Below, in pieces: positions 1-7,705 of a stretch of 20,080 bases of DNA. Position 1 is the first letter of the stretch. Each line of letters opens with the position of its first letter. Position numbers and translations under genes: made by a program. The notes beneath the pieces were generated by a model. It was not told the DNA's origin. It did not search any database and worked only from the letters and a program-made list of their open reading frames with translations. The DNA comes from Litorimonas sp039962885 (GTDB lineage: Bacteria; Pseudomonadota; Alphaproteobacteria; Caulobacterales; Maricaulaceae): NCBI GenBank assembly GCA_039962885.1, contig JBDVGI010000016.1, positions 1-20,080 on the forward strand. Reading direction: 5' to 3'.

Positions 1-406
1 GCCTGTTTATTTTCCTGCGACAATAACACAGGGTGATGCAGATATAGGAAAAGGTAACTTTGAGATTGGATGTACGCCTGGCTCGCAAGTGACTATTGAG
101 AATGTATCAAAGACTGACTTAGCTTATGCTTACTTAAATTCACAAGATTTGCCGATTGAGAGTCGCCATAGCAATTTCGGGTGGATGATACGTTTTGCGT
201 TGATGTATGATTATGTTGAAAATACATCAAATGCGACATTCGCGGGTGATCGCGAGGCCTGTGTCCGTATGAATACCGAGTTTAAGGAAAAACACGCTGT
301 TACGGACCGTCACCGTAAAATTGCTGATCACTTTCTAGGAACATGTCATGAAGCTGATTATAACTATCTACGCAAACGCCAAGGCATCCCAGAAATCACA
401 CAATAA
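1..406 (+). CDS. Hypothetical protein, C-terminal part (5' end outside window)
   Basis: The frame is open from the left edge (first full codon at 2) to a TAA at 404-406, giving 134 codons. A GTG at 89 could be read as a start. However, the residues before it (PVYFPATITQGDADIGKGNF...) are as protein-like as those after it and there is no convincing ribosome binding site, so this is more likely the 3' end of a longer gene. The visible part has three well-spaced cysteines (in EIGC, EAC and GTC), several His and aromatic residues, and a charged C-terminus. No transmembrane segment is evident. I do not recognise the family and assign no function. The next gene downstream is 149 bp away on the same strand. 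Confidence 0.6.
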   Translation, partial: PVYFPATITQGDADIGKGNFEIGCTPGSQVTIENVSKTDLAYAYLNSQDLPIESRHSNFGWMIRFALMYDYVENTSNATFAGDREACVRMNTEFKEKHAVTDRHRKIADHFLGTCHEADYNYLRKRQGIPEITQ

Positions 407-408
407 AA

Positions 409-478
409 CCCTATACTCCCGTCTTTGCCATGTACACAGGCGGGGGTGTTCAAACCTGCGTGATGTGCCAGTATAGGG
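409..478. repeat. Perfect 9-bp inverted repeat, 52-bp spacer
   Basis: CCCTATACT (409-417) is matched by its exact reverse complement AGTATAGGG (470-478). Inside the spacer, a weaker pairing (CACAGG with CCTGCGTG, with a bulge) could form an upper stem, so the transcript could fold into an imperfect rod. On the minus strand the closing arm is followed directly by TTTT. On either strand a palindromic ATTATAAT (481-488) lies just beside the right-hand arm. No function is assigned. It could be a small structured RNA, a long-loop terminator or an operator. Confidence 0.4.
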
Positions 479-488
479 CTATTATAAT
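460..488 (+). promoter_or_regulatory. Candidate promoter for the GST gene
   Basis: A perfect TATAAT lies at 483-488. The matching -35 position, 17 bp upstream (GTGATG, 460-465), shares only TGA with the consensus. Transcription would start near 495, leaving a leader of about 60 nt before the ATG at 556. The -10 sits in a palindromic ATTATAAT, so direction is not certain. Confidence 0.3.
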
Positions 489-555
489 GCTGACCTTTCG
501 GATCAATGCGTTCATAGAGACAAGCGAAGCCCCTTAACTTTGTATTGGACGCAGC

Positions 556-1317
556 ATGTCAGACATTAAACTTTATGGATATTCGACAAGTCCCTTTGTG
601 CGTAAGGTCGCTGCGTGCCTTTATTATAAAAATCTACCCTTTGAACATGTCCCTGTTAATCCCGTAGACCCAGATAAAACGATCGGTTTTACAGGCAAAC
701 GGCAAGTGCCTGTCCTGAGCATTGGTGATGATTGGAAAGTGGATTCGACGCCAATTGCGATTTGGCTAGATGAGGTTTACCCTGAGCGGCCATTGCTGCC
801 GAGCGATCCACAGCAGCGCGCGAAAATTTTAAAAATTGATGATTGGATGAATAAAAACTTTTTGCCGTCTTATTTCAGAGGCGCGCTGGATGCGAAAAAA
901 GACCTAGCTTTTAAGTATAGAGCTTGGAGACTGGCGGCGCTTGTGAGCGCGCACACGCCCTTGCCAGAAAACATCCGTCACATGTGGCCTGATATTCTGC
1001 AAATGGCTCCGTTTATCGTCAATATGGTCAATACGCTAGACCGCGAAGAAAGCCTGCAAGATATGCACATGCGTCTGGGTATGGAAATGATAATGCATTT
1101 AGGTGACGGGCCGTTTTTGGGCAGTTCCCAAACCCCGACTTTGGTGGACTTGGCATTATTCCCACAGCTTGTTTTCCCATATATGGCGGGTCTTGCTGAT
1201 AAAATGCCAACAGATGCTGCTCCGCCGTTAAAGGCATGGACAAGAGACGTCGCCAAGCACCTCCCTAAAAACCCAATATTAATACCCGATGATTTTGTGG
1301 TGGCCTATTTGGATTAA
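556..1317 (+). CDS. Glutathione S-transferase family protein
   Basis: This is a 253-residue cytosolic protein. The N-terminal part (about 1-80) is a thioredoxin-fold GST domain. It has a beta strand plus STSPFVRKV (10-18) at the usual active-site turn, the cis-proline loop QVPVL (51-55) that contacts glutathione, and the DST glutathione gamma-glutamyl-binding turn (64-66). It continues into the typical linker WLDEVYPERPLLPSDP. The rest is helical, as expected for the GST C-terminal domain, with a PTLVDLALFP segment resembling the conserved buried N-capping region. At about 250 residues it is slightly longer than most bacterial GSTs. The family conjugates or reduces substrates with glutathione, but the substrate cannot be inferred. 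Its ribosome binding site is weak (GGACG). It ends 15 bp before the convergent prfC stop. Confidence 0.85.
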   Translation: MSDIKLYGYSTSPFVRKVAACLYYKNLPFEHVPVNPVDPDKTIGFTGKRQVPVLSIGDDWKVDSTPIAIWLDEVYPERPLLPSDPQQRAKILKIDDWMNKNFLPSYFRGALDAKKDLAFKYRAWRLAALVSAHTPLPENIRHMWPDILQMAPFIVNMVNTLDREESLQDMHMRLGMEMIMHLGDGPFLGSSQTPTLVDLALFPQLVFPYMAGLADKMPTDAAPPLKAWTRDVAKHLPKNPILIPDDFVVAYLD

Positions 1318-1332
1318 TTGCGGCTTGGCTGC

Positions 1333-2922
1333 CTAAAACCGTTCTTTGGTGGTCATAAAGCGAATGTCAGGATTTTTCTCCTGAGCGTAACCGACATCCC
1401 AAGCCGATTTGGCAAGGAAAACTGGCGCGCCGTCAATATCTTCGCCCATACTGCCTGTGTTTTTATCGATAAAGGCTTTGAGCACATCAGAGTCATCTGC
1501 GCCAATCCACCGCGCGATTTGATAGAGCGGGGATTCGAACGTGACCTCAAGGTCGTATTCGGTTTTAATTCGCTCGCGCATGACATCAATCTGCAAGCTT
1601 CCCACCGCCCCGACAATCATATCAGAGCCCATTGCAGGTTTGAATAATTGCGTTACGCCTTCTTCTGCGAGAGATTCAAGCGCCTTACGCAAATGCTTGG
1701 CTTTCAGTGGGTCTTTAAGTTGGGCGCGGCGCAGAATCTCAGGGGCAAAATTCGGAATGCCCGCAAATTGGATTTTCCCGCTCTCAGATAGGCTATCGCC
1801 CACCCGCAACGCACCGTGATTGGGAATGCCGATCACATCCCCTGCATAGGCGTTTTCCGCTAGCTCGCGGTCTTGGGCAAAAAACAAGATTGGATTATGT
1901 ACGGAGATGGATTTATTTCCCGTGGTTTTAAGCTTCATACCGCGTTTAAACTCGCCCGAGCATAGCCGTAGAAACGCTACACGGTCACGGTGGTTTAAAT
2001 CCATATTGGCTTGAACTTTAAAGACAAAGCCAGCCACTTCTTTATGTGTTGGTGAAATGTCAAGATCTTGACCATTTTTCTTGACGGTTTCCATCTGCGG
2101 GCCGGGGCAAAATTCGGCCAGAGCATTGATCAGTTCAAGAACGCCGTATTTGCGTAAGGCACTCCCGAAATATACGGGCGTCATATGACCTTCGCGAAAG
2201 GACTGGACGTTGAAGTCAGGATATTCTTTGGCCAGTTCTTGTTCTTCGGAAAATTCTTCAAGTAGGGCGTCATCGCCGAAATGCGCGCGAATGTCGGCCT
2301 CGCCCATAGGAGTCCAACTATGGGTGCCGCCGTCTTCGGGTTTTATGAAGCGTAAAAATTGACCTGTGCGTAAATCTGAGACGCCGCGAAAACGGCGGCC
2401 TGAGGCTGCGGGCCACTGCATAGGCACCACGTCCAAGGCAAGTTTATCTTCGATTTCTGCGATGATTTCAAATGTGTCGCGGGCTTCTCGATCAAGTTTA
2501 TTGACGAAAGTCACAATTGGAATGTCGCGCAGACGGCAAACCTCAAATAGTTTCAGTGTCTGTGGCTCAATACCTTTGGCCGCATCAATCACCATGACGG
2601 CGCAATCCGCTGCGGTGAGGGTACGGTAGGTGTCTTCGGAGAAATCTTCATGCCCCGGTGTGTCGAGTAGGTTGAAAATCAAATTTTCATGCTCAAATGT
2701 CATTACGGATGAGGATACGGAAATGCCGCGCTCTTGCTCAATTTTCATCCAGTCAGATTGTGTGCGCCGCGCTTCACCGCGCGCAGCTACTTGGCCAGCC
2801 TGATGGATTGCCCCCGCTGCCAACAACATATTTTCCGTCAGCGTTGTTTTGCCTGCATCGGGATGCGAGATAATAGCAAATACGCGGCGGCGATTAGGCT
2901 CTGTTTCAAGTGGCTTTGACAT
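1333..2922 (-). CDS. prfC: Peptide chain release factor 3 (RF3)
   Basis: RF3 is a translational GTPase that recycles RF1 and RF2 from the ribosome after peptide release. All GTPase motifs are present, numbered from the chosen start: P-loop SHPDAGKT (19-26), the switch I region GISVSSSV (66-73), DTPGHEDF (87-94) and NKLD (141-144). The RF3-type domain 2/3 sequence continues to the C-terminus (SDVLKAF...KNPDIRFMTTKERF). I chose the ATG at 2922 because it gives 529 residues, the length of E. coli RF3, and a normal short N-terminal lead. In-frame alternatives are an ATG at 2934 and a TTG at 2958. None has a clear ribosome binding site. An imperfect inverted repeat lies just upstream. The gene is divergent from the DUF1704 gene and convergent with the GST gene. 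Confidence 0.95.
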   Translation of the reverse strand: MSKPLETEPNRRRVFAIISHPDAGKTTLTENMLLAAGAIHQAGQVAARGEARRTQSDWMKIEQERGISVSSSVMTFEHENLIFNLLDTPGHEDFSEDTYRTLTAADCAVMVIDAAKGIEPQTLKLFEVCRLRDIPIVTFVNKLDREARDTFEIIAEIEDKLALDVVPMQWPAASGRRFRGVSDLRTGQFLRFIKPEDGGTHSWTPMGEADIRAHFGDDALLEEFSEEQELAKEYPDFNVQSFREGHMTPVYFGSALRKYGVLELINALAEFCPGPQMETVKKNGQDLDISPTHKEVAGFVFKVQANMDLNHRDRVAFLRLCSGEFKRGMKLKTTGNKSISVHNPILFFAQDRELAENAYAGDVIGIPNHGALRVGDSLSESGKIQFAGIPNFAPEILRRAQLKDPLKAKHLRKALESLAEEGVTQLFKPAMGSDMIVGAVGSLQIDVMRERIKTEYDLEVTFESPLYQIARWIGADDSDVLKAFIDKNTGSMGEDIDGAPVFLAKSAWDVGYAQEKNPDIRFMTTKERF

Positions 2923-2941
2923 GAGCGCAGGCATAAGCGCG

Positions 2942-2965
2942 CTAAGATTTAAGCGCAAGTCTTAG
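2942..2965. repeat. Imperfect inverted repeat in the prfC/DUF1704 divergent region
   Basis: CTAAGATTT (2942-2950) and AAGTCTTAG (2957-2965) match as inverted repeats at 8 of 9 positions around a 6-bp centre (AAGCGC). It lies 19 bp upstream of the preferred prfC ATG and 51 bp upstream of the divergent DUF1704 ATG. It could be an operator for either gene or a leader hairpin. In the prfC mRNA it would form a 6-bp stem, a C-A mismatch and 2 more pairs. Confidence 0.4.
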
Positions 2966-3016
2966 ATGAAGAGAATTCCACTGGACAAGCGTGTTTAGCT
3001 TGGCCACAGAGAGCAA

Positions 3017-4306
3017 ATGGATGCCTTGAGTCAGAAACATTTTAATATAGCCAAACAAGCGGGGCTGCATTTAGAAGCGGCTGGCGGCGCGATGCGTATT
3101 CTATCGGCTGTGAGTTGGGATAATGACTTAAAAGTCAAATTTTTAAAATCTGGAACCCTACCACGTCCAGAATATCTACATATCGACACGCACACTGCGC
3201 GGGACCACATTGCAGATGCGAGAGCCTTAATTCATGGTGATCATGTTGTTTGGGCATGGTTGTCAAGGTTGGCGAAAAAATTAGAAACCACCGCGAATAT
3301 GATTGATGTGCGTGGGACGCCTGAGTTTTTTAATCATTCTGCCGAACTTTATGGTCGGCCTACGCGCTTTATGCTCGACGGCAAAACGCGTGTATTGGAT
3401 ATGGCGCAGCAAATGGATCAGGTTTTAGATGGGTTCAATTTTGATCAACTGGTTGTTGATGGCTATGAAACGCAATTAACAAGTACGAAGTTTGTAAGAG
3501 CGCTGAGGCCAAGATTAGCAGAGCATTTTGGCAAACACGCCCCCAAAGTTACTGTCTCATCTAAATTATCTTCTAAAGCCTCCGCGAGTTCACGCCGTAT
3601 TCGCGTGCGAAAATCGGCTAGTTTTACCGAGCGGGATATTGAACAACTTTTGCAACATGAAGCCCTTGTTCACGTCGCCACAGCGCTTAATGGTAAGCGG
3701 CAAAGTAACTTCCCGATTTTAGGCCGCGCTCATGCTGGCACCACAGAAGTTCAAGAGGGGTTGGCTGTATTTGCGGAGATTATTAGCGGTGCAATGGATC
3801 CAGCGCGCTTTCGTAGATTATCTGCCCGCGTACTCGAAATACAAAGCGCGATTGACGGCGCTGACTTTAAAGAGGTCTATGATAGCTTTACCGAGCGCGG
3901 GATAGAGCCAGATCAAGCCTTTGAAAACACGCGGCGTGTGTTTCGCGGCGGGGTCGTGACGGGCGGGGCGCCCTTTACCAAAGACATGGTTTATTTAAAC
4001 GGCTTGCTACGGGTGCATAATTTTATGCGCACAGTAGTTGGGCTTGAACGTGCAGACCTTATACGCATTCTATTCGTTGGAAAAATGGACTTAGAAGACT
4101 TACCAGCCTTGGCACAAATGGCGAGTCAGGGCCGCATAGAGCCTGCGCAGTTCATGCCAAGTTGGGCCAAGGACCTTCGGTTTCTTGTATCCTATATGGC
4201 GTATTCAAGTTTTCTGAATCAAGTCAAATTACCGGGCTTTCAAAGCTACTATGAAAAAGCATTGAAAGATGTTCCGAATGTCTGGAATTTTGCTGCGAAA
4301 CACTAA
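3017..4306 (+). CDS. DUF1704 / QEGLA-motif family putative zinc metallopeptidase
   Basis: This 429-residue protein has the two signatures of the DUF1704 family, annotated in bacteria as 'flavohemoglobin expression-modulating QEGLA motif protein'. The first is HEALVH (214-219, an HExxxH metal site). The second, about 30 residues on, is VQEGLAVF with QEGLA at 246-250, whose glutamate is a plausible third ligand. Between them lies LGRAHAGTT, also typical. The same family includes the eukaryotic MATCAP tubulin carboxypeptidases, so a peptidase or carboxypeptidase role is the best inference. The bacterial substrate is unknown. No signal peptide or membrane segment is visible, so it is probably cytosolic. 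Residues 178-200 form a Ser/Lys/Arg-rich, probably flexible stretch. It starts 94 bp from prfC (divergent) and ends 10 bp before the convergent MoxR gene. Confidence 0.85.
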   Translation: MDALSQKHFNIAKQAGLHLEAAGGAMRILSAVSWDNDLKVKFLKSGTLPRPEYLHIDTHTARDHIADARALIHGDHVVWAWLSRLAKKLETTANMIDVRGTPEFFNHSAELYGRPTRFMLDGKTRVLDMAQQMDQVLDGFNFDQLVVDGYETQLTSTKFVRALRPRLAEHFGKHAPKVTVSSKLSSKASASSRRIRVRKSASFTERDIEQLLQHEALVHVATALNGKRQSNFPILGRAHAGTTEVQEGLAVFAEIISGAMDPARFRRLSARVLEIQSAIDGADFKEVYDSFTERGIEPDQAFENTRRVFRGGVVTGGAPFTKDMVYLNGLLRVHNFMRTVVGLERADLIRILFVGKMDLEDLPALAQMASQGRIEPAQFMPSWAKDLRFLVSYMAYSSFLNQVKLPGFQSYYEKALKDVPNVWNFAAKH

Positions 4307-4316
4307 GGTGCCTTTA

Positions 4317-5159
4317 TTATTGCCCGCTGCGTGATAAGAATGCGAGGCGTTCAAAAAGATGTACATCTTGCTCATTCTTAAGCAAGGCTCCGTGCAGAGG
4401 TGGAATCATTTTTTTAGGATCAGCCGCTTTGATTGTTTCAGGGTCAATGTCTTCCACTAAGAGTAATTTCAGCCAATCGAGTAATTCAGACGTACTCGGC
4501 TTTTTTTTAAGTCCAGGCATAGCCCGGACTTCGAAAAAGCGTTTTAAGGCCGCAGACAGCATACGCGATTTAATATCAGGGAAATGGACTTGCACAATTT
4601 TTGTCATCGTCTCAGCATCTGGAAATTGAATGTAATGGAAAAAACAGCGGCGCAGAAATGCGTCAGGTAAATCTTTTTCATTATTGGATGTGATGATGAT
4701 AATCGGACGTTGTTTGGCGGTTATTGTTTCTCCTGTCTCGTAGACAGCAAAGCTCATTTTATCTAATTCATGCAATAGATCATTTGGAAATTCAATATCG
4801 GCTTTATCAATCTCGTCAATGAGAAGGATAGGGCGTTTCGGGCTCTCGAAAGCTTCCCATAATTTGCCTTTATTGATGTAATTTTTAATATCATGGACGC
4901 GTTCATCCCCTAATTGGCTATCGCGCAACCGAGCTACGGCGTCATATTCATATAGGCCTTGTTGAGCCTTGGTTGTGGATTTTACATTCCATTCAAGTAA
5001 AGGCGTTTCAAGACCTGCTGCAATTTCATGAGCTAAAACGGTTTTACCTGTTCCAGGTTCTCCTTTGATAAGAAGCGGACGCTGGAGTGTAATCGCAGCA
5101 TTAACAGCCATTTTGAGGTCTTGGGTTGCAACATAATTGTTAGTGCCTTGAAATTTCAT
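4317..5159 (-). CDS. MoxR-type AAA+ ATPase
   Basis: This 280-residue ATPase has a Walker A GEPGTGKT (33-40), a Walker B LLIDEIDKAD (112-121), a sensor 1 region TSNNEKDLP (157-165) and a likely arginine finger FLRRC (168-172). The order and the short length fit MoxR-type chaperone-like ATPases. Such proteins often work with a von Willebrand factor A (VWA) partner encoded next door to mature or insert metal centres in other proteins. Here no VWA gene is adjacent: the downstream neighbour is the convergent DUF1704 gene and the upstream neighbour is divergent dksA. The client is therefore unknown. The start is supported by AGGAAA (5165-5170) six bases upstream of the ATG. A candidate promoter lies at 5190-5218. 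Confidence 0.9.
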   Translation of the reverse strand: MKFQGTNNYVATQDLKMAVNAAITLQRPLLIKGEPGTGKTVLAHEIAAGLETPLLEWNVKSTTKAQQGLYEYDAVARLRDSQLGDERVHDIKNYINKGKLWEAFESPKRPILLIDEIDKADIEFPNDLLHELDKMSFAVYETGETITAKQRPIIIITSNNEKDLPDAFLRRCFFHYIQFPDAETMTKIVQVHFPDIKSRMLSAALKRFFEVRAMPGLKKKPSTSELLDWLKLLLVEDIDPETIKAADPKKMIPPLHGALLKNEQDVHLFERLAFLSRSGQ

Positions 5160-5189
5160 TGTTATTTCCTAGTACTGAAATATTGAGTG

Positions 5190-5218
5190 TTAATACGAGT
5201 CGTTGTATAGCAACCCAA
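5190..5218 (-). promoter_or_regulatory. Candidate promoter for the MoxR ATPase gene
   Basis: On the minus strand TTGGGT (5213-5218) is followed after 17 bp by TATTAA (5190-5195). This gives a leader of about 20-25 nt to the ATG at 5159. The match is moderate and in AT-rich DNA, so it is tentative. Confidence 0.35.
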
Positions 5219-5254
5219 AATAATAATAAAATACATAAATTTCTGAGGTTATCA

Positions 5255-5284
5255 TTGAACTCCGTTATCGTGATTACCTATAAA
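5255..5284 (+). promoter_or_regulatory. Candidate sigma-70 type promoter of dksA
   Basis: TTGAAC (5255-5260) and TATAAA (5279-5284) are separated by 18 bp. Transcription would start near 5291, about 48 nt before the dksA ATG. It is the best promoter match in the 179-bp divergent region between moxR and dksA. Confidence 0.5.
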
Positions 5285-5338
5285 TGATGTGGAAATCCAC
5301 TCGTTTAATAAGATTTGATTATATTTGGGAGATACGGG

Positions 5339-5773
5339 ATGACATCAAAGAAGACGCCTAAAGCTGTTGTGCTGCCTAAAAACTATAAGCCCTCTGATTC
5401 TGAAAAATTTATGAACCGAAAACAGAAGGAATATTTCCGGCAAAAATTATTGGCTCGGAAGGCTGAGATCATTGAACAAACGCGTGATACAGTTGAGTAT
5501 TTAAAGGGCGAGAATGTCTCTCACCCTGACCCTGCTGACACCGCCGCGGCCAATGCAGACCGTCAGTTAGAACTTCGGACAAAAGATAGATTACGCAAAC
5601 TCATTAACAAAATTGATAAAGCTCTCATGCGGATTGAAAAGGGCGAATATGGTTATTGCGAAGAGACTGGCGACCCGATTAGTCTTGCCCGTCTTGATGC
5701 GCGTCCTATCGCGACGCTCTCAATCGAAGCTCAAGAAATGCATGAGCGCGGGGAACGTCTCAAAGCAGGGTAG
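5339..5773 (+). CDS. dksA: RNA polymerase-binding transcription factor DksA
   Basis: DksA enters the RNA polymerase secondary channel and, with ppGpp, adjusts transcription of stable RNA and amino-acid genes. This 144-residue protein has the central coiled coil with the tip motif DPADTA (64-69; tip acidic residues D64 and D67, A69). It is followed by the conserved return helix LELRTKDRLRKLINKID and the C-terminal globular part GEYGYCEETGDPISLARLDARP. The zinc-finger cysteines are reduced to one (C107). The other positions are Thr and, in the second pair, Ser and Ala. This pattern is usual in alphaproteobacterial DksA and implies a fold independent of zinc. The ATG at 5339 is preferred over an in-frame TTG at 5315 because GGGAGA (5327-5332) is spaced 6 bp from it. 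It is monocistronic, with a terminator at 5813-5835. Confidence 0.93.
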   Translation: MTSKKTPKAVVLPKNYKPSDSEKFMNRKQKEYFRQKLLARKAEIIEQTRDTVEYLKGENVSHPDPADTAAANADRQLELRTKDRLRKLINKIDKALMRIEKGEYGYCEETGDPISLARLDARPIATLSIEAQEMHERGERLKAG

Positions 5774-5812
5774 CTTCGCTTGCATCTCACGATAAATTAA
5801 ATGTTCAAGATA

Positions 5813-5835
5813 AAACGGGCCGTTATGGCCCGTTT
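5813..5835. terminator. Bidirectional intrinsic terminator, dksA / DUF885
   Basis: AAACGGGCC (5813-5821) and GGCCCGTTT (5827-5835) form a perfect 9-bp stem around a 5-base loop. Each strand starts with A's and ends with T's, so it can stop dksA transcription from the left and the DUF885 operon from the right. It lies 39 bp after the dksA stop and 22 bp after the DUF885 stop on the other strand. Confidence 0.8.
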
Positions 5836-5857
5836 GTGGTTCATATAGCGATTGTAT

Positions 5858-7705
5858 TTATCCAGCCTTTTTCTCAGCAATATAGGCTTTGACCCGCTCT
5901 TCCATAATGTTCAGTGGGATGGGGCCTGAGGCGAGAATGACATCGTGGAAATCCCGAATGTCATAATTTTCGCCAAGCTCTGTTTCAGCCATGCCGCGCA
6001 GCTCTAAAATTTTGAGCATCCCAACTTTATAGGCTGTAGCTTGTCCAGGCATAACAATATAGCGCTCTATCGCTTTGGCACAGGCTTGCGGGGTGTTGGG
6101 CGTATTTGTTGTTAAGTATTCAATCGCCTTTTCACGCGACCATTTTTTATCATGCAGACCTGTGTCAACAACAAGACGTGCCGCGCGCCAAAGCTCCATC
6201 GCAAGACGGCCAAAATCAGAATAAGGATCACTGTAAAAACCCATGTCTTTGGGTAAAAGTTCTGAATATAAACCCCAACCTTCGGAATAGGCCGTGTAGC
6301 GGCCATATTTACGAAACTTTGGTATGCCTTCTAACTCTTGAGAGATTGATAGCTGCATATGATGGCCCGGTATGCCTTCATGATAGGCTAGTGCTTCCAT
6401 TTCATAAAGCGGCATATCTTTCATACGATATAAATTAGCATAGTAATATCCGGGGCGAGTGCCATCAGCGGAGCCTAAATTATAAAAGGCTTTACCCGCC
6501 GCTTTTTCGCGAAACTCTTCAACGCGCCGAACTTCTAACGCCGCTTTAGGGGCGCGGTGGAAAACTTCAGGCAAGCGCAGTTCCATTGTATCGATTATCT
6601 CGGTAGCTTGAGACAGGTAATCCGCGCGGCCAGTTTCTGTGTCGGGCAAGGTAAATTGGGGGTCGGTGCGCATGAATTCGAAGAATTCCTGCAGACTTCC
6701 TTCAAACTCGACTTGCTTCATGATACCGCGCATTTCATCGTGAATACGGTCCATTTCAGATAGGCCTAGGTCATGAATTTCGCTTGGACTCATATCGGTT
6801 GTCGTCATTAAACGTAGGCGGTAGGCATAATATTCTGGCCCATCAGGAAGCTTCCATGCGCCGTCATCGCTCGAAGCCAAAGATTGTTGCTGCGTCATTT
6901 CAGCAATGAAGGCTTCATAGGCAGGGACAACAGAACCTTGCAGAGCGTCAATAGCGCTGGTGAAGAGCTCTTCGCGTTCATCTTCGGAGATTTTCAGTTC
7001 ATCGACTTGATTTTTGAAGTTTTTAAGGAGCAAGTTAAGCTCACCGCTCTCATCAACAGGGGCGCCTTTTAAGATATTGCGAGCGCTTTCAAGATTATAT
7101 TCATAAACAAACTTTGGTGGGGCGATACCTTTCTCAAAAGCGGTTTTTGAAATTGCTGTCATTTCATTTAGATAACTTTCCACGCCGTTGAGCCGCGTGA
7201 TGTAATTTTGGGCATCTTCAACAGTTGTGATTTGATGACGATTGAGCAAAAAAGTTGGTGTGCCATTGTGAATGCCGCGCATTTGGCTGAAACGATAGGT
7301 GTGGTACCACCACTGACTACCTTCAATGTCGAGCTTAGCGCGGTTTTCAAATAGGCGGTATGAAAGTTGATGGTCAGCATCCAAACTATCGAAATCAAAA
7401 CTTTGACGAAGTTCTTCAAGGTTGCGGCGGGTTGTGTCCAGTCCTTCGAGTGCGAAGCTGCGCGATGGGTCATCCCATTCATCCATACGTTCTCTAATAC
7501 CGAGCGCGGCTAAAGCTTGCGGACTTTTCCGCAAGTCTGCCATGAATTTATCTTCGAACCATGCGTCAAGGCGTAGGTTTTGATCTTCGGATTGTTCAAT
7601 CACGCTTTCTGCTAGCGTGTTATTACTATCTGCCGCAGGTTCCGTTTGGGAACAAGCTACAAGGGTCGTTCCGAGCATTAAAGTAGTTAGTAAACGCATT
7701 AACAT
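5858..7705 (-). CDS. DUF885 family putative metallopeptidase, lipoprotein (second gene of tandem pair)
   Basis: This is a 615-residue envelope protein. It starts with a short hydrophobic signal and the lipobox LVAC (C18), so it should be lipid-anchored. The residue after Cys is Ser, which under the E. coli +2 rule favours the outer membrane. The rest is a DUF885 domain with the gluzincin-like motif HEGIPGHH (442-449) and the downstream segment YSEGWGLY containing E475, the probable third metal ligand. The C-terminal MPGQATAYKVG motif is also typical. The family is peptidase-like, but the substrate is not known. The ATG at 7705 overlaps the TAA of the upstream paralogue (TAATG). AGGAG lies 8 bp before it, supporting this start, although an ATG two codons later is possible. 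Confidence 0.88.
   Translation of the reverse strand: MLMRLLTTLMLGTTLVACSQTEPAADSNNTLAESVIEQSEDQNLRLDAWFEDKFMADLRKSPQALAALGIRERMDEWDDPSRSFALEGLDTTRRNLEELRQSFDFDSLDADHQLSYRLFENRAKLDIEGSQWWYHTYRFSQMRGIHNGTPTFLLNRHQITTVEDAQNYITRLNGVESYLNEMTAISKTAFEKGIAPPKFVYEYNLESARNILKGAPVDESGELNLLLKNFKNQVDELKISEDEREELFTSAIDALQGSVVPAYEAFIAEMTQQQSLASSDDGAWKLPDGPEYYAYRLRLMTTTDMSPSEIHDLGLSEMDRIHDEMRGIMKQVEFEGSLQEFFEFMRTDPQFTLPDTETGRADYLSQATEIIDTMELRLPEVFHRAPKAALEVRRVEEFREKAAGKAFYNLGSADGTRPGYYYANLYRMKDMPLYEMEALAYHEGIPGHHMQLSISQELEGIPKFRKYGRYTAYSEGWGLYSELLPKDMGFYSDPYSDFGRLAMELWRAARLVVDTGLHDKKWSREKAIEYLTTNTPNTPQACAKAIERYIVMPGQATAYKVGMLKILELRGMAETELGENYDIRDFHDVILASGPIPLNIMEERVKAYIAEKKAG

Noticed and set aside
441..470. 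GGTGTTCAAACC resembling a tRNA T-arm
   Set aside because: The flanking bases do not form the required 5-bp T-stem and no acceptor, D-arm or anticodon stem can be drawn around it.
1318..1647. Open frame of 109 codons on the plus strand
   Set aside because: It lies entirely antisense within prfC, has no ribosome binding site and no recognisable protein features.
4304..4320. AAGG-TG-CCTT as a terminator between the convergent DUF1704 and MoxR genes
   Set aside because: The stem would be four base pairs with a two-base loop, too short to act as a terminator.
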